This document shows, one piece after another, positions 1 through 7,800 of a stretch of DNA of 14,224 nt. Positions within the stretch are counted from its first letter, which is position 1. Each line of letters opens with the position of its first letter. This DNA is from Methanobacteriota archaeon (GTDB lineage Archaea > Methanobacteriota > Methanobacteria > Methanobacteriales > Methanobacteriaceae), in contig JAEZKE010000069.1 in NCBI GenBank assembly GCA_023436175.1, positions 1-14,224 on the forward strand. The letters run 5' to 3'. A program made the translations under genes and the position numbers. The notes under the pieces are model-generated. The model saw only the letters and a list, made by a program, of their open reading frames with translations, searched no databases and was not told the DNA's origin.

Positions 1-293
1 TTGTAACCAACCCATTCATCACCCGAAAATGCCGCTACTAAAACATGACCATTCTGCATATCCTGTAAAAAAAGATCACTTAATTCACCAAACAAATGCA
101 AATCATCCATACTACACTCCTTTATAATAAAATTATCAGTTTTAGACTCTTTAAGGACAAAATTGTCTAATTTAAGTGAATGAATGTAAGCTTTGGTAAA
201 GTTAATCCCTATCTTTTTAAGAATGTAATCAGATGTAAAAAAGAATCTATGTTTATATTTCAAATTTCTGAGGGTAGAATCTTCATTTTTCAT
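1..293 (-). CDS. GNAT-like acetyltransferase, N-terminal part (cut by window edge)
   Basis: This partial gene gives 97 complete codons before the window ends. The first ~50 residues are basic and not recognisable. From about residue 55 the protein reads like the start of a GNAT acyl-CoA N-acyltransferase fold: a strand followed by a Met-Asp-Asp-Leu turn and helix (about 55-70), then a strand pair ending in Asp-Glu-Trp-Val-Gly-Tyr (about 85-97). The acetyl-CoA loop (Q/RxxGxG/A) would lie beyond the edge, so the call rests on partial evidence. The ATG overlaps the TGA stop of the FemAB-like gene (ATGA), with GGTGA seven bases upstream, so the two are probably co-translated. A second strong ribosome-site-like AAGGAG lies six bases before an in-frame ATG at codon 62, but starting there would remove the first GNAT strand. 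A role in N-acylating an amino sugar or an amino acid added by FemAB is inference. Confidence 0.6.
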   Translation of the reverse strand, partial: MKNEDSTLRNLKYKHRFFFTSDYILKKIGINFTKAYIHSLKLDNFVLKESKTDNFIIKECSMDDLHLFGELSDLFLQDMQNGHVLVAAFSGDEWVGY

Positions 294-1306
294 TTGGTTT
301 TCACCGGATTAATAGATCTATAGACGTTATGACCTAATTTAAAAAGCCTGGATACAGGTCTTAACACAGAATAGTTGTTTTGATATTTTGCACCAAAATT
401 TCTCTTTAATTTATACCCTGGATGACTTTGATCGTTGATATTACTTCCGAAATCTACCTTTTTAAATCCAATTTCATCAGCTTTTTTAATTTGTTCCCAG
501 AGTAAAGGATATTGAACATGGTATGTATTGGGTACATCGCGATTAATTGCTATATATCGCGAATGCATGACTTTATTGTGTTCATCCATAAAATTTAAAA
601 ACCCCCCTGCAATGAAGTCTTCTTTAACTACTAATCCAGAATATATATTTTTTGAAGAATAAATATTATATAAATCCTTAAAATGAGAGTAGGGATATAA
701 AGTACCTTTTTTATAGTTTATGTTTTCTTCGTAATATTTATAAAGCACTTTTATACCTTTTCTGGAATTTAATTCTTTTATTTGAAAACTATTCTTTTCA
801 AATCGTTTGATATATCTTCTTTGCCCTCTTTTTGCGTTGAAAATCTCATTCCAAATTTTATCAGGGTTTAATTTTTCTAAGTCTAATACCATAGTTCCCA
901 TTGAAAAATTGGGATAAATGGATGTATTTAATTTATCTCCAATATTTTCATCTAAAGAATTAAATATTATAAAAGACCAGGATTTTTCCTTAGCCCTTGA
1001 TTCTAATTCTTTTCTAATAAATTCTATTATATAGGGATTATTATCTTTAATAATAAGGTGGTTATAATCAGAATCGGGTAAAGTTGTAATGCCTTTAAAT
1101 CCGCTTATATTAATTTCAAAAAAAGGACATATAGCAACCGGTTCCTCACAATCAAAAATCAGATAATAGTGGGGAACATGGCCCAATAGTTCCAATATCT
1201 TCTTCCATTGGGTGGTGTGGAAAAAAGTTCCTTCACTCATTTTTTGATTAAAATTCTCCCATAATTCAATATTAGTAGTATTTAACCTCTCCATACGTAA
1301 ATCCAT
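290..1306 (-). CDS. FemAB-like / GNAT_6-type transferase
   Basis: A 338-residue soluble protein of the FemAB-related superfamily (tandem GNAT folds). Visible landmarks are the N-terminal FFHTTQW motif near 28-34, an Ile-Cys-Pro-Phe strand near 59-62, a basic segment at about 158-171, and the C-terminal signature Val-Asp-Phe-Gly-Ser followed by Gly-Tyr-Lys-Leu-Lys-Arg-Asn-Phe-Gly (about 284-305). In bacteria FemABX proteins add amino acids from aminoacyl-tRNA to peptidoglycan precursors, and relatives occur in exopolysaccharide loci. In an archaeon without murein the substrate is unknown; an amino-acyl decoration of a glycan or of pseudomurein is possible. Length is typical. ATG at 1306 has GGGGAT about eight bases upstream; an ATG four codons further in is the alternative. 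The gene is divergent from the deacetylase and coupled to the GNAT-like gene downstream. Family call is firm, substrate is not. Confidence 0.82.
   Translation of the reverse strand: MDLRMERLNTTNIELWENFNQKMSEGTFFHTTQWKKILELLGHVPHYYLIFDCEEPVAICPFFEINISGFKGITTLPDSDYNHLIIKDNNPYIIEFIRKELESRAKEKSWSFIIFNSLDENIGDKLNTSIYPNFSMGTMVLDLEKLNPDKIWNEIFNAKRGQRRYIKRFEKNSFQIKELNSRKGIKVLYKYYEENINYKKGTLYPYSHFKDLYNIYSSKNIYSGLVVKEDFIAGGFLNFMDEHNKVMHSRYIAINRDVPNTYHVQYPLLWEQIKKADEIGFKKVDFGSNINDQSHPGYKLKRNFGAKYQNNYSVLRPVSRLFKLGHNVYRSINPVKTK
301..305 (-). promoter_or_regulatory. Ribosome binding site for the coupled GNAT-like gene
   Basis: GGTGA on the minus strand lies inside the 3' end of the FemAB-like gene, seven bases before the ATG at 293. 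It supports translation of the GNAT-like gene as the second cistron of a two-gene message. Confidence 0.6.
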
Positions 1307-1350
1307 ATTTTATATCCCCTTTTTCATGAATTTCTTTGCATAAATCTCCT

Positions 1351-1360
1351 TATTTATAAT
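1351..1360 (-). promoter_or_regulatory. Possible TATA box for the FemAB-like gene
   Basis: ATTATAAATA on the minus strand sits about 45 bases before the ATG at 1306. An archaeal start site about 25 bases downstream would leave a ~20-base leader containing the GGGGAT ribosome site. The intergenic DNA is so AT-rich that chance TATA-like words are common. Confidence 0.35.
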
Positions 1361-1410
1361 TTGAATTATATTTAATGGTAACCAAAAAACATAAATTCTT
1401 AATAACATAA

Positions 1411-1428
1411 TATATACTATTATATTTA
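1411..1428 (+). promoter_or_regulatory. Possible TATA box for the polysaccharide deacetylase gene
   Basis: TATATACTATTATATTTA on the plus strand lies in the divergent gap upstream of the ATG at 1519. It would place the start near 1450, just at the inverted repeat 1434-1456. A second candidate, GATAAAATA at about 1461-1469, would give a shorter leader. I cannot choose between them by eye. Confidence 0.3.
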
Positions 1429-1433
1429 GTATT

Positions 1434-1456
1434 ACTTAAGAGTTACTCTTTTAAGT
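1434..1456. repeat. Imperfect inverted repeat in divergent promoter region
   Basis: ACTTAAGAG and CTCTTTTAAGT are complementary apart from a two-T bulge, around a TTA centre. It lies between the putative TATA element and the deacetylase start codon. It could be a regulator site or a leader hairpin, or simply AT-rich chance. Confidence 0.35.
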
Positions 1457-1518
1457 TACAGATAAAATAGAGAAAAAAAATTCCATAAACTTAATTGGGA
1501 TAAATTAGGAGATATTTA

Positions 1519-2520
1519 ATGTTAAGCAGTAATTTAGTAAAGTATGCAGATAAAACGGGTGTTATTGACTTTTATGGTAATTTAAGAAGAAAAATTTCAA
1601 AATCCCAGGTTATCATATTGGTGTATCATAGAATAGGTCCAGTGACTGATAAATGGTCTATCAATCCCATGCTGCATCACAAATTATTTGAAGAACAAAT
1701 AAATTATTTTAGCAAGAATTTTGAAATAATTTCACTCAACGCTTTAAGTGAAATGATTACTAAAGGTACTATTCCTGAAAAAGCGGTAGTTATAACGTTT
1801 GATGACGGATACAAAGACAATTATGAAGTTGCTTTTCCTATATTAAAAAAATACAACGCACCTGCAACTATATTTCTTGCTACAGGAGCTATTGAAGAGA
1901 AAAAATTATTCTGGTGGGATCTAATAAATTATGTTCTATTTCATACAGACATGAAATCCATTGATATACAGGGTATAGGCAGTTACCAGTTAATTTCTAA
2001 TGAAGATAAAATCGAAACAGGTTTAAACATCCAAGAAAAACTAAAAAAAATGGATAATAATAAAAAAGAATCCATAATAGAAGAATTAATAAACTTAACT
2101 GATGTAAATATCCCTGAAAAATTAGGTAAGAATTATATTTTATCCTGGAGAGAAATTAAAAGAATGGAAAAAAAAGGTATTGAGTTCGGTTCTCATACAG
2201 TAAATCATCCTATTTTAACAAATGTTAGCCTTGATGAAGCAAAATGGGAAATTATAAACTCTAAAAACTGTATAGAAGAAAATTTAGCAACTGAAGTTAA
2301 ATCCTTTGCATATCCTAATGGTGATTATAATGCAAAAATATTATCTTTAGTGGAAAATCTTGGTTTTAGTTCTTCTGTTTCTGTTTTTCCTATGCGACCC
2401 ATTAAAAATTCTGTTAGCAAATTATATCAATTAAATAGAATTAATGCAACCCTTAAAGACTTTAATATACTAAAATTATATTTATGTGGATTAAGGGGAG
2501 ACTTAAATACAATTCTGTAA
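1519..2520 (+). CDS. Polysaccharide deacetylase (NodB homology), cytoplasmic type
   Basis: A 333-residue carbohydrate esterase family 4-like protein, expected to remove N-acetyl groups from sugars with a divalent metal. Visible motifs: Tyr-His-Arg-Ile at 36-39; motif 1 Thr-Phe-Asp-Asp-Gly-Tyr at 93-98 (catalytic base and metal aspartates); a Phe-Trp-Trp-Asp segment at 131-134 starting an insertion to about 205; motif 2 Ser-His-Thr-Val-Asn-His at 225-230 (metal histidines); and Phe-Ala-Tyr-Pro-Asn-Gly at 263-268 in place of the usual RxPY motif. This layout is that of exopolysaccharide-locus deacetylases. No signal peptide or membrane helix is evident, so action on a cytoplasmic precursor is inferred. 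ATG at 1519 is well supported by AGGAGA six bases upstream. It is the only plus-strand gene in the window and is followed by a terminator-like hairpin. Confidence 0.88.
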   Translation: MLSSNLVKYADKTGVIDFYGNLRRKISKSQVIILVYHRIGPVTDKWSINPMLHHKLFEEQINYFSKNFEIISLNALSEMITKGTIPEKAVVITFDDGYKDNYEVAFPILKKYNAPATIFLATGAIEEKKLFWWDLINYVLFHTDMKSIDIQGIGSYQLISNEDKIETGLNIQEKLKKMDNNKKESIIEELINLTDVNIPEKLGKNYILSWREIKRMEKKGIEFGSHTVNHPILTNVSLDEAKWEIINSKNCIEENLATEVKSFAYPNGDYNAKILSLVENLGFSSSVSVFPMRPIKNSVSKLYQLNRINATLKDFNILKLYLCGLRGDLNTIL

Positions 2521-2949
2521 ATGGTTTAGAATTCAGTTTAAATTCGTATTGAACTTTTTATAAATAGATATAGATCTTAAAAAACGCCAAAAACATCACC
2601 CCATTTTGTGATAATTTTAATGACAAAATATCTCTTTGAATTTAAAGTTCATAAAATATAGGCACCGGTACCCACCTTTTGTTTTAACGTGGTATACATT
2701 TCTATCTTCAACATTATACTCCAAAAACATCGCTATATTTCAATTACAGGACCATATATAATAGTTTGGTTTTCGAATAATTCAATAATTATCCTGGTAA
2801 TAACAGTCTAATGTATAATTATAACACAAAAGAGTATCCATATAAAAATTGATCCTAAATTAATCTTTTAAATTTCATTTGATTACTTCAATTTTTTACC
2901 TGTCTGAAAAATTCTAATTTCTATGGGATTGGGATATAGACAAACTTTT
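2521..2949. other. Non-coding gap of 429 bases with scattered CRISPR-repeat-like fragments
   Basis: I find no convincing reading frame here. Apart from the terminator at its left end it contains, read on the minus strand, TTAAAAT...CAAAATGGG (2620-2599), GTTAAAACAAAAGGTGGG (2687-2670) and ATTGAAAT (2744-2737). On the plus strand it has ATGGGATTGGGAT (2923-2935). These resemble pieces of the repeat I recall for Methanobacteriales, but no intact repeat is present. The overlapping GGTACC/ACCGGT word near 2664-2672 stands out as a GC-rich island in AT-rich DNA. Confidence 0.4.
2535..2559 (+). terminator. Hairpin plus U-run terminator after the deacetylase gene
   Basis: AGTTTAA (2535-2541) and TTGAACT (2549-2555) pair as a seven-base stem with one G-U wobble around a seven-base loop. 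The stem is followed directly by TTTT, 15 bases after the stop codon. Archaeal termination needs mainly the U-run; the hairpin is a helpful extra. Confidence 0.5.
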
Positions 2950-3177
2950 TCACAAATTAGACAGCACTGTAATTGCTTTATCTGCTACTACAACCATGAA
3001 AATTATAAATAATGGTAATATTGCAATATTTATTACGCTGATAACTGACTTAGTTTTCTCATTTTTGTTTTGATCTGCATTAAATACTTCCTTAAATACT
3101 AAAAATGCTATTAAAACAATTCCAATGGTTAAACCATTATTTATTATGCTTGTTGTCATTGCAGTTAGGATGGTCAT
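2950..3177 (-). CDS. Small two-helix membrane protein, function unknown
   Basis: A 75-residue protein that I do not recognise. It has two hydrophobic segments, about residues 13-28 and 46-71, joined by a highly charged loop (about 29-44, rich in Lys, Asn, Asp and Glu). By the positive-inside rule the loop is probably cytoplasmic, with both ends outside. The ATG at 3177 has AGGTG nine bases upstream, a good methanogen ribosome site, and an AT-rich TATA-like stretch lies just before it, so I believe it is a real gene. It stands alone: 311 bases separate it from the DUF1616 gene upstream, and 429 bases separate it from the convergent deacetylase gene. Context suggests an envelope role, but nothing specific can be assigned. 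A pilin-like or holin-like reading is not supported by any motif. Confidence 0.65.
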   Translation of the reverse strand: MTILTAMTTSIINNGLTIGIVLIAFLVFKEVFNADQNKNEKTKSVISVINIAILPLFIIFMVVVADKAITVLSNL

Positions 3178-3488
3178 AATAAGCTACACCTATTTTTTAT
3201 TATTATTTTATATTACATTATATTAATATTTTATTATTTAATACAGTCTATTATTTCCCATATATCATGTTGAAGTAACGTTTAGTTTACAAAAAATAAG
3301 AATAAACATTATTTCACATAATTAAACAAAAATATAATTATCAAACAGATTCATTTAAAAATTTAGATAATTAAAAGCTATTTTACCTAATATAGACTAA
3401 TTTATTGAATTATATTACGTTTTGAAAGTTATAATGCACTTTGTATAACTGATCCTCAGTCATAAACTTGATTGGCAATATTTAAATT
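3178..3488. other. Non-coding gap of 311 bases between the DUF1616 gene and the small membrane gene
   Basis: No reading frame stands out. A short perfect hairpin word, ACTGATCCTCAGT (3448-3460, five-base stem), lies about 30 bases after the DUF1616 stop codon. T-runs on the minus strand near 3289-3296 could end that transcript. The right-hand part is A/T-rich promoter-like DNA for the small membrane gene. Confidence 0.35.
3200..3215 (-). promoter_or_regulatory. Possible TATA element for the small membrane protein gene
   Basis: The minus strand reads TAATATAAAATAATA about 25-40 bases upstream of the ATG at 3177. The whole block 3190-3245 is nearly pure A/T, so the exact element cannot be fixed. 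Confidence 0.25.
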
Positions 3489-4334
3489 TTATTTAACGTC
3501 CATGTGCAGAAATAGATACCTGTAAACAGTCTGATTATCTGGAAGCCTGTACAACAGAAATTCTACCTTCTGATTTTGACCTGATGTAGACGGTGTGAAT
3601 GTGAAAAGCTTTGAATATGTTTGATTATTAGATAAAGTGACATTTGTAGCGTTTATAGTATAATTGTTTAATTTTATTACCATTTCATAGTTAACAGTGG
3701 AATACTCATGATTTACAATTCCCAATGTTACATTTCCAGCTTCTCCAATTGTTAAATTGGTGGGATAATCACTTGCCATTCCATTTGGGCCTAAAATATA
3801 AAACTCAGTGTATTTTTCACCATCTTTAGGGGCTGCAATGGCATAAACTGTCATAGATATTACAAGAATGACAAATATAATTAAAAAAAATGAAATAAAC
3901 CTATCTCTTTGAGATTTAGCATTGAATGAAGTTTTATGACTTTTGAAAAGCTCAGCTAAACCTGTGCTAAACCTTTCAGAAACCTGTTCTCTCCTTAAAT
4001 ATGATACAGGCTGTAGAAAAAGAGTAAATATAGAAATAGAAATGGCAGTTGAGGTTAATATATCTTCAGATGTAATGTAATTCAATGTTATACTATTTAA
4101 AAGTGCTATTGCTATGCTCCATATAAAACTTAGCGCTAAACGATTTATAATTTTTAAATCATCATTTCTTGGAAATAGAATGGTCATAATAGAATAACCT
4201 GGTAAAAATAGTATAAATAAGTATCTAACTATCATTAGAATATAGCTACCATTCAATTCAGGTGTACTTACAGACATTAAACAGAAAATTGCAAGTAAAC
4301 TTATAATTAAAATGTCAGTATTGTATCCTTTCAT
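3489..4334 (-). CDS. DUF1616 family membrane protein
   Basis: A 281-residue protein matching the DUF1616 pattern. Four hydrophobic segments (about 7-24, 31-52, 66-86, 92-110) include the typical Phe-Leu-Pro-Gly-Tyr-Ser (43-48) and Leu-Phe-Pro-Arg (53-56). A charged loop (111-145) is followed by a fifth helix at about 146-168. The C-terminal ~110 residues form a beta-rich exterior domain beginning Tyr-Thr-Glu-Phe-Tyr-Ile-Leu-Gly-Pro (175-183) with Gly-Ile-Val-Asn-His-Glu-Tyr (205-211), characteristic of the family. The exterior part holds several Asn-X-Ser/Thr sequons (such as NLT, NVT, NYT, NAT, NQT), fitting an N-glycosylated archaeal surface domain. The biochemical role of DUF1616 is not established; it is frequent beside archaeal glycosylation and surface-protein genes. 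ATG at 4334 has AGGATC upstream. Monocistronic by spacing. Confidence 0.8.
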   Translation of the reverse strand: MKGYNTDILIISLLAIFCLMSVSTPELNGSYILMIVRYLFILFLPGYSIMTILFPRNDDLKIINRLALSFIWSIAIALLNSITLNYITSEDILTSTAISISIFTLFLQPVSYLRREQVSERFSTGLAELFKSHKTSFNAKSQRDRFISFFLIIFVILVISMTVYAIAAPKDGEKYTEFYILGPNGMASDYPTNLTIGEAGNVTLGIVNHEYSTVNYEMVIKLNNYTINATNVTLSNNQTYSKLFTFTPSTSGQNQKVEFLLYRLPDNQTVYRYLFLHMDVK

Positions 4335-4396
4335 TTTAGATCCTACACTATGGTATTCTGAGTTACAGATTATTTAGGAATAAATAACATTTGAAA

Positions 4397-4410
4397 TTTA
4401 TATTATAAAG
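4397..4410 (-). promoter_or_regulatory. Likely TATA box for the DUF1616 gene
   Basis: CTTTATAATATAAA on the minus strand lies about 65 bases before the ATG at 4334. It is a good archaeal TATA match and predicts a leader of roughly 40 bases. Confidence 0.42.
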
Positions 4411-4729
4411 AGATTATAAATTAAAACGGTAAATAAAAGCTAAATAAATAGAATATAATCAAGTTTTTTTTTGGTTTTAAATAGTTTATAGTAATATTTG
4501 ATACATTTTTTGAGATTCTGTATCATAAACAGAGTCATGTACCGCATTAACTTATATAATATTTGTATTACAATATATAAATAATTTACCATTATTATAT
4601 ATAATTTTAATAAGTATTTTATAATTGATTTAATTAAAAAATGATTAAATAAATATATACCAGACAAATGAACTTAAAAGAAATTACAATTAACTATTAC
4701 ATATTAAGAATACTCTTTTAATTAAAATT

Positions 4730-4755
4730 ATGCTAATTTATTCTTAAATCAGCAT
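4730..4755 (-). repeat. Strand-specific hairpin downstream of the CARDB gene
   Basis: On the minus strand ATGCTGATTTA, loop AGAA, TAAATTAGCAT forms an 11-base-pair stem whose one non-Watson-Crick pair is G-U. As plus-strand RNA the same position is an A-C mismatch. The hairpin starts about 80 bases after the CARDB stop codon, beyond the first U-run. It may be a back-up terminator, a processing site or part of a small RNA. Confidence 0.45.
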
Positions 4756-4807
4756 TTACAGTATTAAAATTATTATAAATATAGAATTAGTTATATGGAT
4801 TCAGATT

Positions 4808-4827
4808 AAAAATTAAAAAAAAAATAT
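4808..4827 (-). terminator. Oligo-U terminator of the CARDB/deacetylase gene
   Basis: The minus strand has ten consecutive T (complement of 4815-4824) followed by AATTTTTAAT, starting 11 bases after the stop codon. Long U-runs directly after the stop are the usual intrinsic termination signal in archaea. Confidence 0.6.
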
Positions 4828-4835
4828 TTAATAAA

Positions 4836-7800
4836 TTAAGTTACTGTTATCTGTCTTAGTGGACCGTAGTTGTTCGTTTCATCGTATTCAATTACTGCAT
4901 AGGTGGCGTCTACCCTTGATTGAGAGTCTATTGTCCCTACAGTCGATGGAATCCAGTTAAAGACTATATTGGTACTCTGTCCAGCCGCAAGACCGCTCAC
5001 TGTTTGCTCCCCAACAAGCCTGTTATTTTCCCCAAGGTAAATTACAAATGAACCAGCATCCTTAGACCCCGCATTAGTCACAGTCACATTAATAGTGGAA
5101 ACTGTACCTGCTTTTGCAGTTGTAGGAGTCTGGAAATTCGTAATCACCAGATCAGGCAACCCTTGATCTACTGTTACAGATACTTGTTTTACTGGGCCAT
5201 AATTATTTGTTTCATCTGATTCATTTATAGCGTAGGTTGCATCTACTCTTGCTTGTGAGTCGATTGTTCCTCCTGATGATGGAATCCAGTTAAAAACCAC
5301 ATCAGTACTCTGTCCCGCTGCAAGACCACTCACTGTTTGTTCAGCTACTAACCTGTTATTTTCCCCAAGGTAAATTACAAAGGAACCAGCATCCTTAGAC
5401 CCATTATTAGTCACAGTGATAGTTATAGGAGAAACTGTACCAGTTTTTGCAGTTGTAGGAGTCTGATAATTAGTAATCACCAGATCAGGCAACCCTTGAG
5501 ATGATGTTACTGACACCTGTTGTGTTATTTTATTGTTTGCTTCATTTGTTTCATTGATTACATTGTTAACGTCTGCCGTAGCATTGATACTTCTCAATCC
5601 AGTTGTTGAAGGTATCCAGTTGAAAGTTACTGTAGTATTCTGTCCACTTGCTAAACCAGTTATATTTTGCTGACCTATAGTAATAGAACCATCTGATAAC
5701 GATACCATGAACGAACCAGCATTGGCAGAGCCATTATTGGTAACTGTAAAACTTACAGGATAACTTGTACCATTTTGAGGATTACTAGGAAGTTGTAAGT
5801 TAGAGACAGCAAGATCAGGTCGCGCTCCGGCTACATTCACTTGTTGAATAATGTTGTTATTTGCTTCATTTATCTCGTTAATCGCATTGTTAACATCTGC
5901 TGTAGCATTGATATTTCTTAGTCCAGTTGTTGATGGTGTCCAGTTAATCGTCACTGTAGTGTTCTGCCCGCTTGCCAAACCACTTATAGTCTGCTGACCT
6001 ATAACTGTAGAACCATCTGATAACGATATTAAGAATGAACCTGCATTAACTGAACCAGTATTAGTCACTGTAAAGCTTACAGGATAAGTTGTACCAGTTT
6101 GAGGGTTACTTGGTACATTTAGGTTAGAGACAACAAGATCTGATTTATTTTCTGTTGTTCCAGTTACTGTTACCTGTTTTATTGGAGACCTGTTGGCTAA
6201 TTCATACATTTCAGAAAATGTTTTAACCTGACAACCTGATGCTTTCACTGCTTGAAGAAGAGCGGCAAAATTAGATTTCTCTGAATTTGTTGAAACAGTA
6301 TGTATAAGTATTACTAACCATTCACCATTTTTTGCCGTTGCATTTAAAGCTGTAGGGAAATATTGTGGCAAATTATCCAGGGTTAGGTCTGACGTTGTCA
6401 CCTGGAAGAAGTTAGATGGTGGAACAACGGTACTTGCAATACCTCCGGGAACACCTAAGTTCATATCTGCTGTGTCTGCTTGACCTACTCCACACATTTT
6501 ATAATACTCTGCTATGAGATTGTAGTATGTAGGTGTCATGGCAAAAAAAGGAGCAGCAAATAAGTCAGCACTTCTATTATAACCATGATTTAAAAGCCAT
6601 TGTTTACTGTCTCCTAATTCTGACCTCATCTGTGCTTCAGTTAAATTATAGGGAGTATAATGATTCATTGTATGGCTCCCAACATCCCAACCGCTGTTAT
6701 ATAAAGTATTCAGTTTATCTACAGTTACAGCGCCGGAATATCCAACCCAGTTAATCACAGGGAATATGCTGCCTTTATAGCCATAGGACTGCATTTGAGA
6801 ATATACATTATCGTATTGTGATTGAGTTCCATCATCGAATCTGAATGTTACATATCCCTGAGTATTGATTGTATCCCTGATTTTAATTTCTTTAATATAT
6901 CCAGTTTTGGTTCCTGAAGTAGGAGTATTAAAGGATACTTTTATTTTATTGATATTTGAGAGATCTGCATCAGTAAATCCATTATAGTATACTGCATCGT
7001 TTCTGCTTAATCCAATATCCCACCATATACCTGAAACCATCCTGTTTTGCTGGTATCTCCATTTTGCATACTTAGAACCACTGTATACTTCTACATCGTA
7101 TTCGTCTGCTATATTGGTGGCATTCCACATTACAGTTGAGATTATTGTTTTGCCTGTTAAATTCCATAAACCATTATATTCAATGCTATTTGCGGTGGAA
7201 GGGTATGTAATCTTGGTAGAACCATTACCACCATTATATAATGTAATCTTTGTTACGAGATCACTTAAGTTCAATCCTGCTTGCAGGTCTTTTGTTCCGG
7301 AAGTTGTAGGAATCCAGTTAAATACTACATCAGTACTTTGTCCTGCTGCAAGGCTGTTTACTGTTTGTTGGCCCAATAGCGTATTGTTCTCCCATAGATA
7401 GACCGGGAATGAACCAGAGCTAACATTTCCCCTGTTAGTTACTGTTACAGTAACAGGATAAGTCGTACCTATTTTAGCAGTATCTGGAACTTGGAAGTTG
7501 GAAATGACAAGATTACTTGCATTAAAAGTGCCATTAGCTGCTTGTGTAGGTGTTTCAGATTCAGATGTACCATCATTTGTATTATCAGAAGATTCACCCG
7601 ATTGTGTATTCGTATTTGAGCTTTGAACTGCACCATTATTGCCTGTTAAACTTTGAGCTGCATCATTGCTGCCCGTTGAACTTTGAGTTACATCCTCAGG
7701 AGTATCAGTGGTCTGGTACTGGTTATCATTTCCAGAGTCCTTGGTAAAAGTATCACTGCTAGGAGTTGCAGAAGTACTGCTAACACCTAAATTAGATGCT

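Larger units (their letters stand above)
4335..4835. other. Non-coding gap of about 500 bases, very AT-rich
   Basis: It holds the terminator of the large CARDB gene at its right end, an 11-base-pair hairpin at 4730-4755, and the DUF1616 promoter at its left end. A possible 75-codon frame at 4440-4667 starts only with TTG, lacks a ribosome site and is almost all Ile/Leu/Tyr/Lys, as expected of open frames in A/T-rich non-coding DNA. I do not call it a gene. Confidence 0.5.

Noticed and set aside
2660..2676. GC-rich word with overlapping ACCGGT and GGTACC palindromes
   Set aside because: It stands out by composition, but I found no larger inverted repeat, tRNA end or attachment-site pair around it.
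3448..3460. Short perfect hairpin ACTGATCCTCAGT as a terminator of the DUF1616 gene
   Set aside because: A five-base stem with no directly following U-run is too weak to call a terminator; noted only in the gap description.
4440..4667. Possible 75-codon minus-strand gene
   Set aside because: It starts only with TTG, has no ribosome site, and is almost all Ile/Leu/Tyr/Lys, as expected for chance open frames in A/T-rich non-coding DNA.
6533..7747. Several short plus-strand frames inside the CARDB gene
   Set aside because: Antisense shadows of a well-supported coding region; compositions are unlike real proteins.
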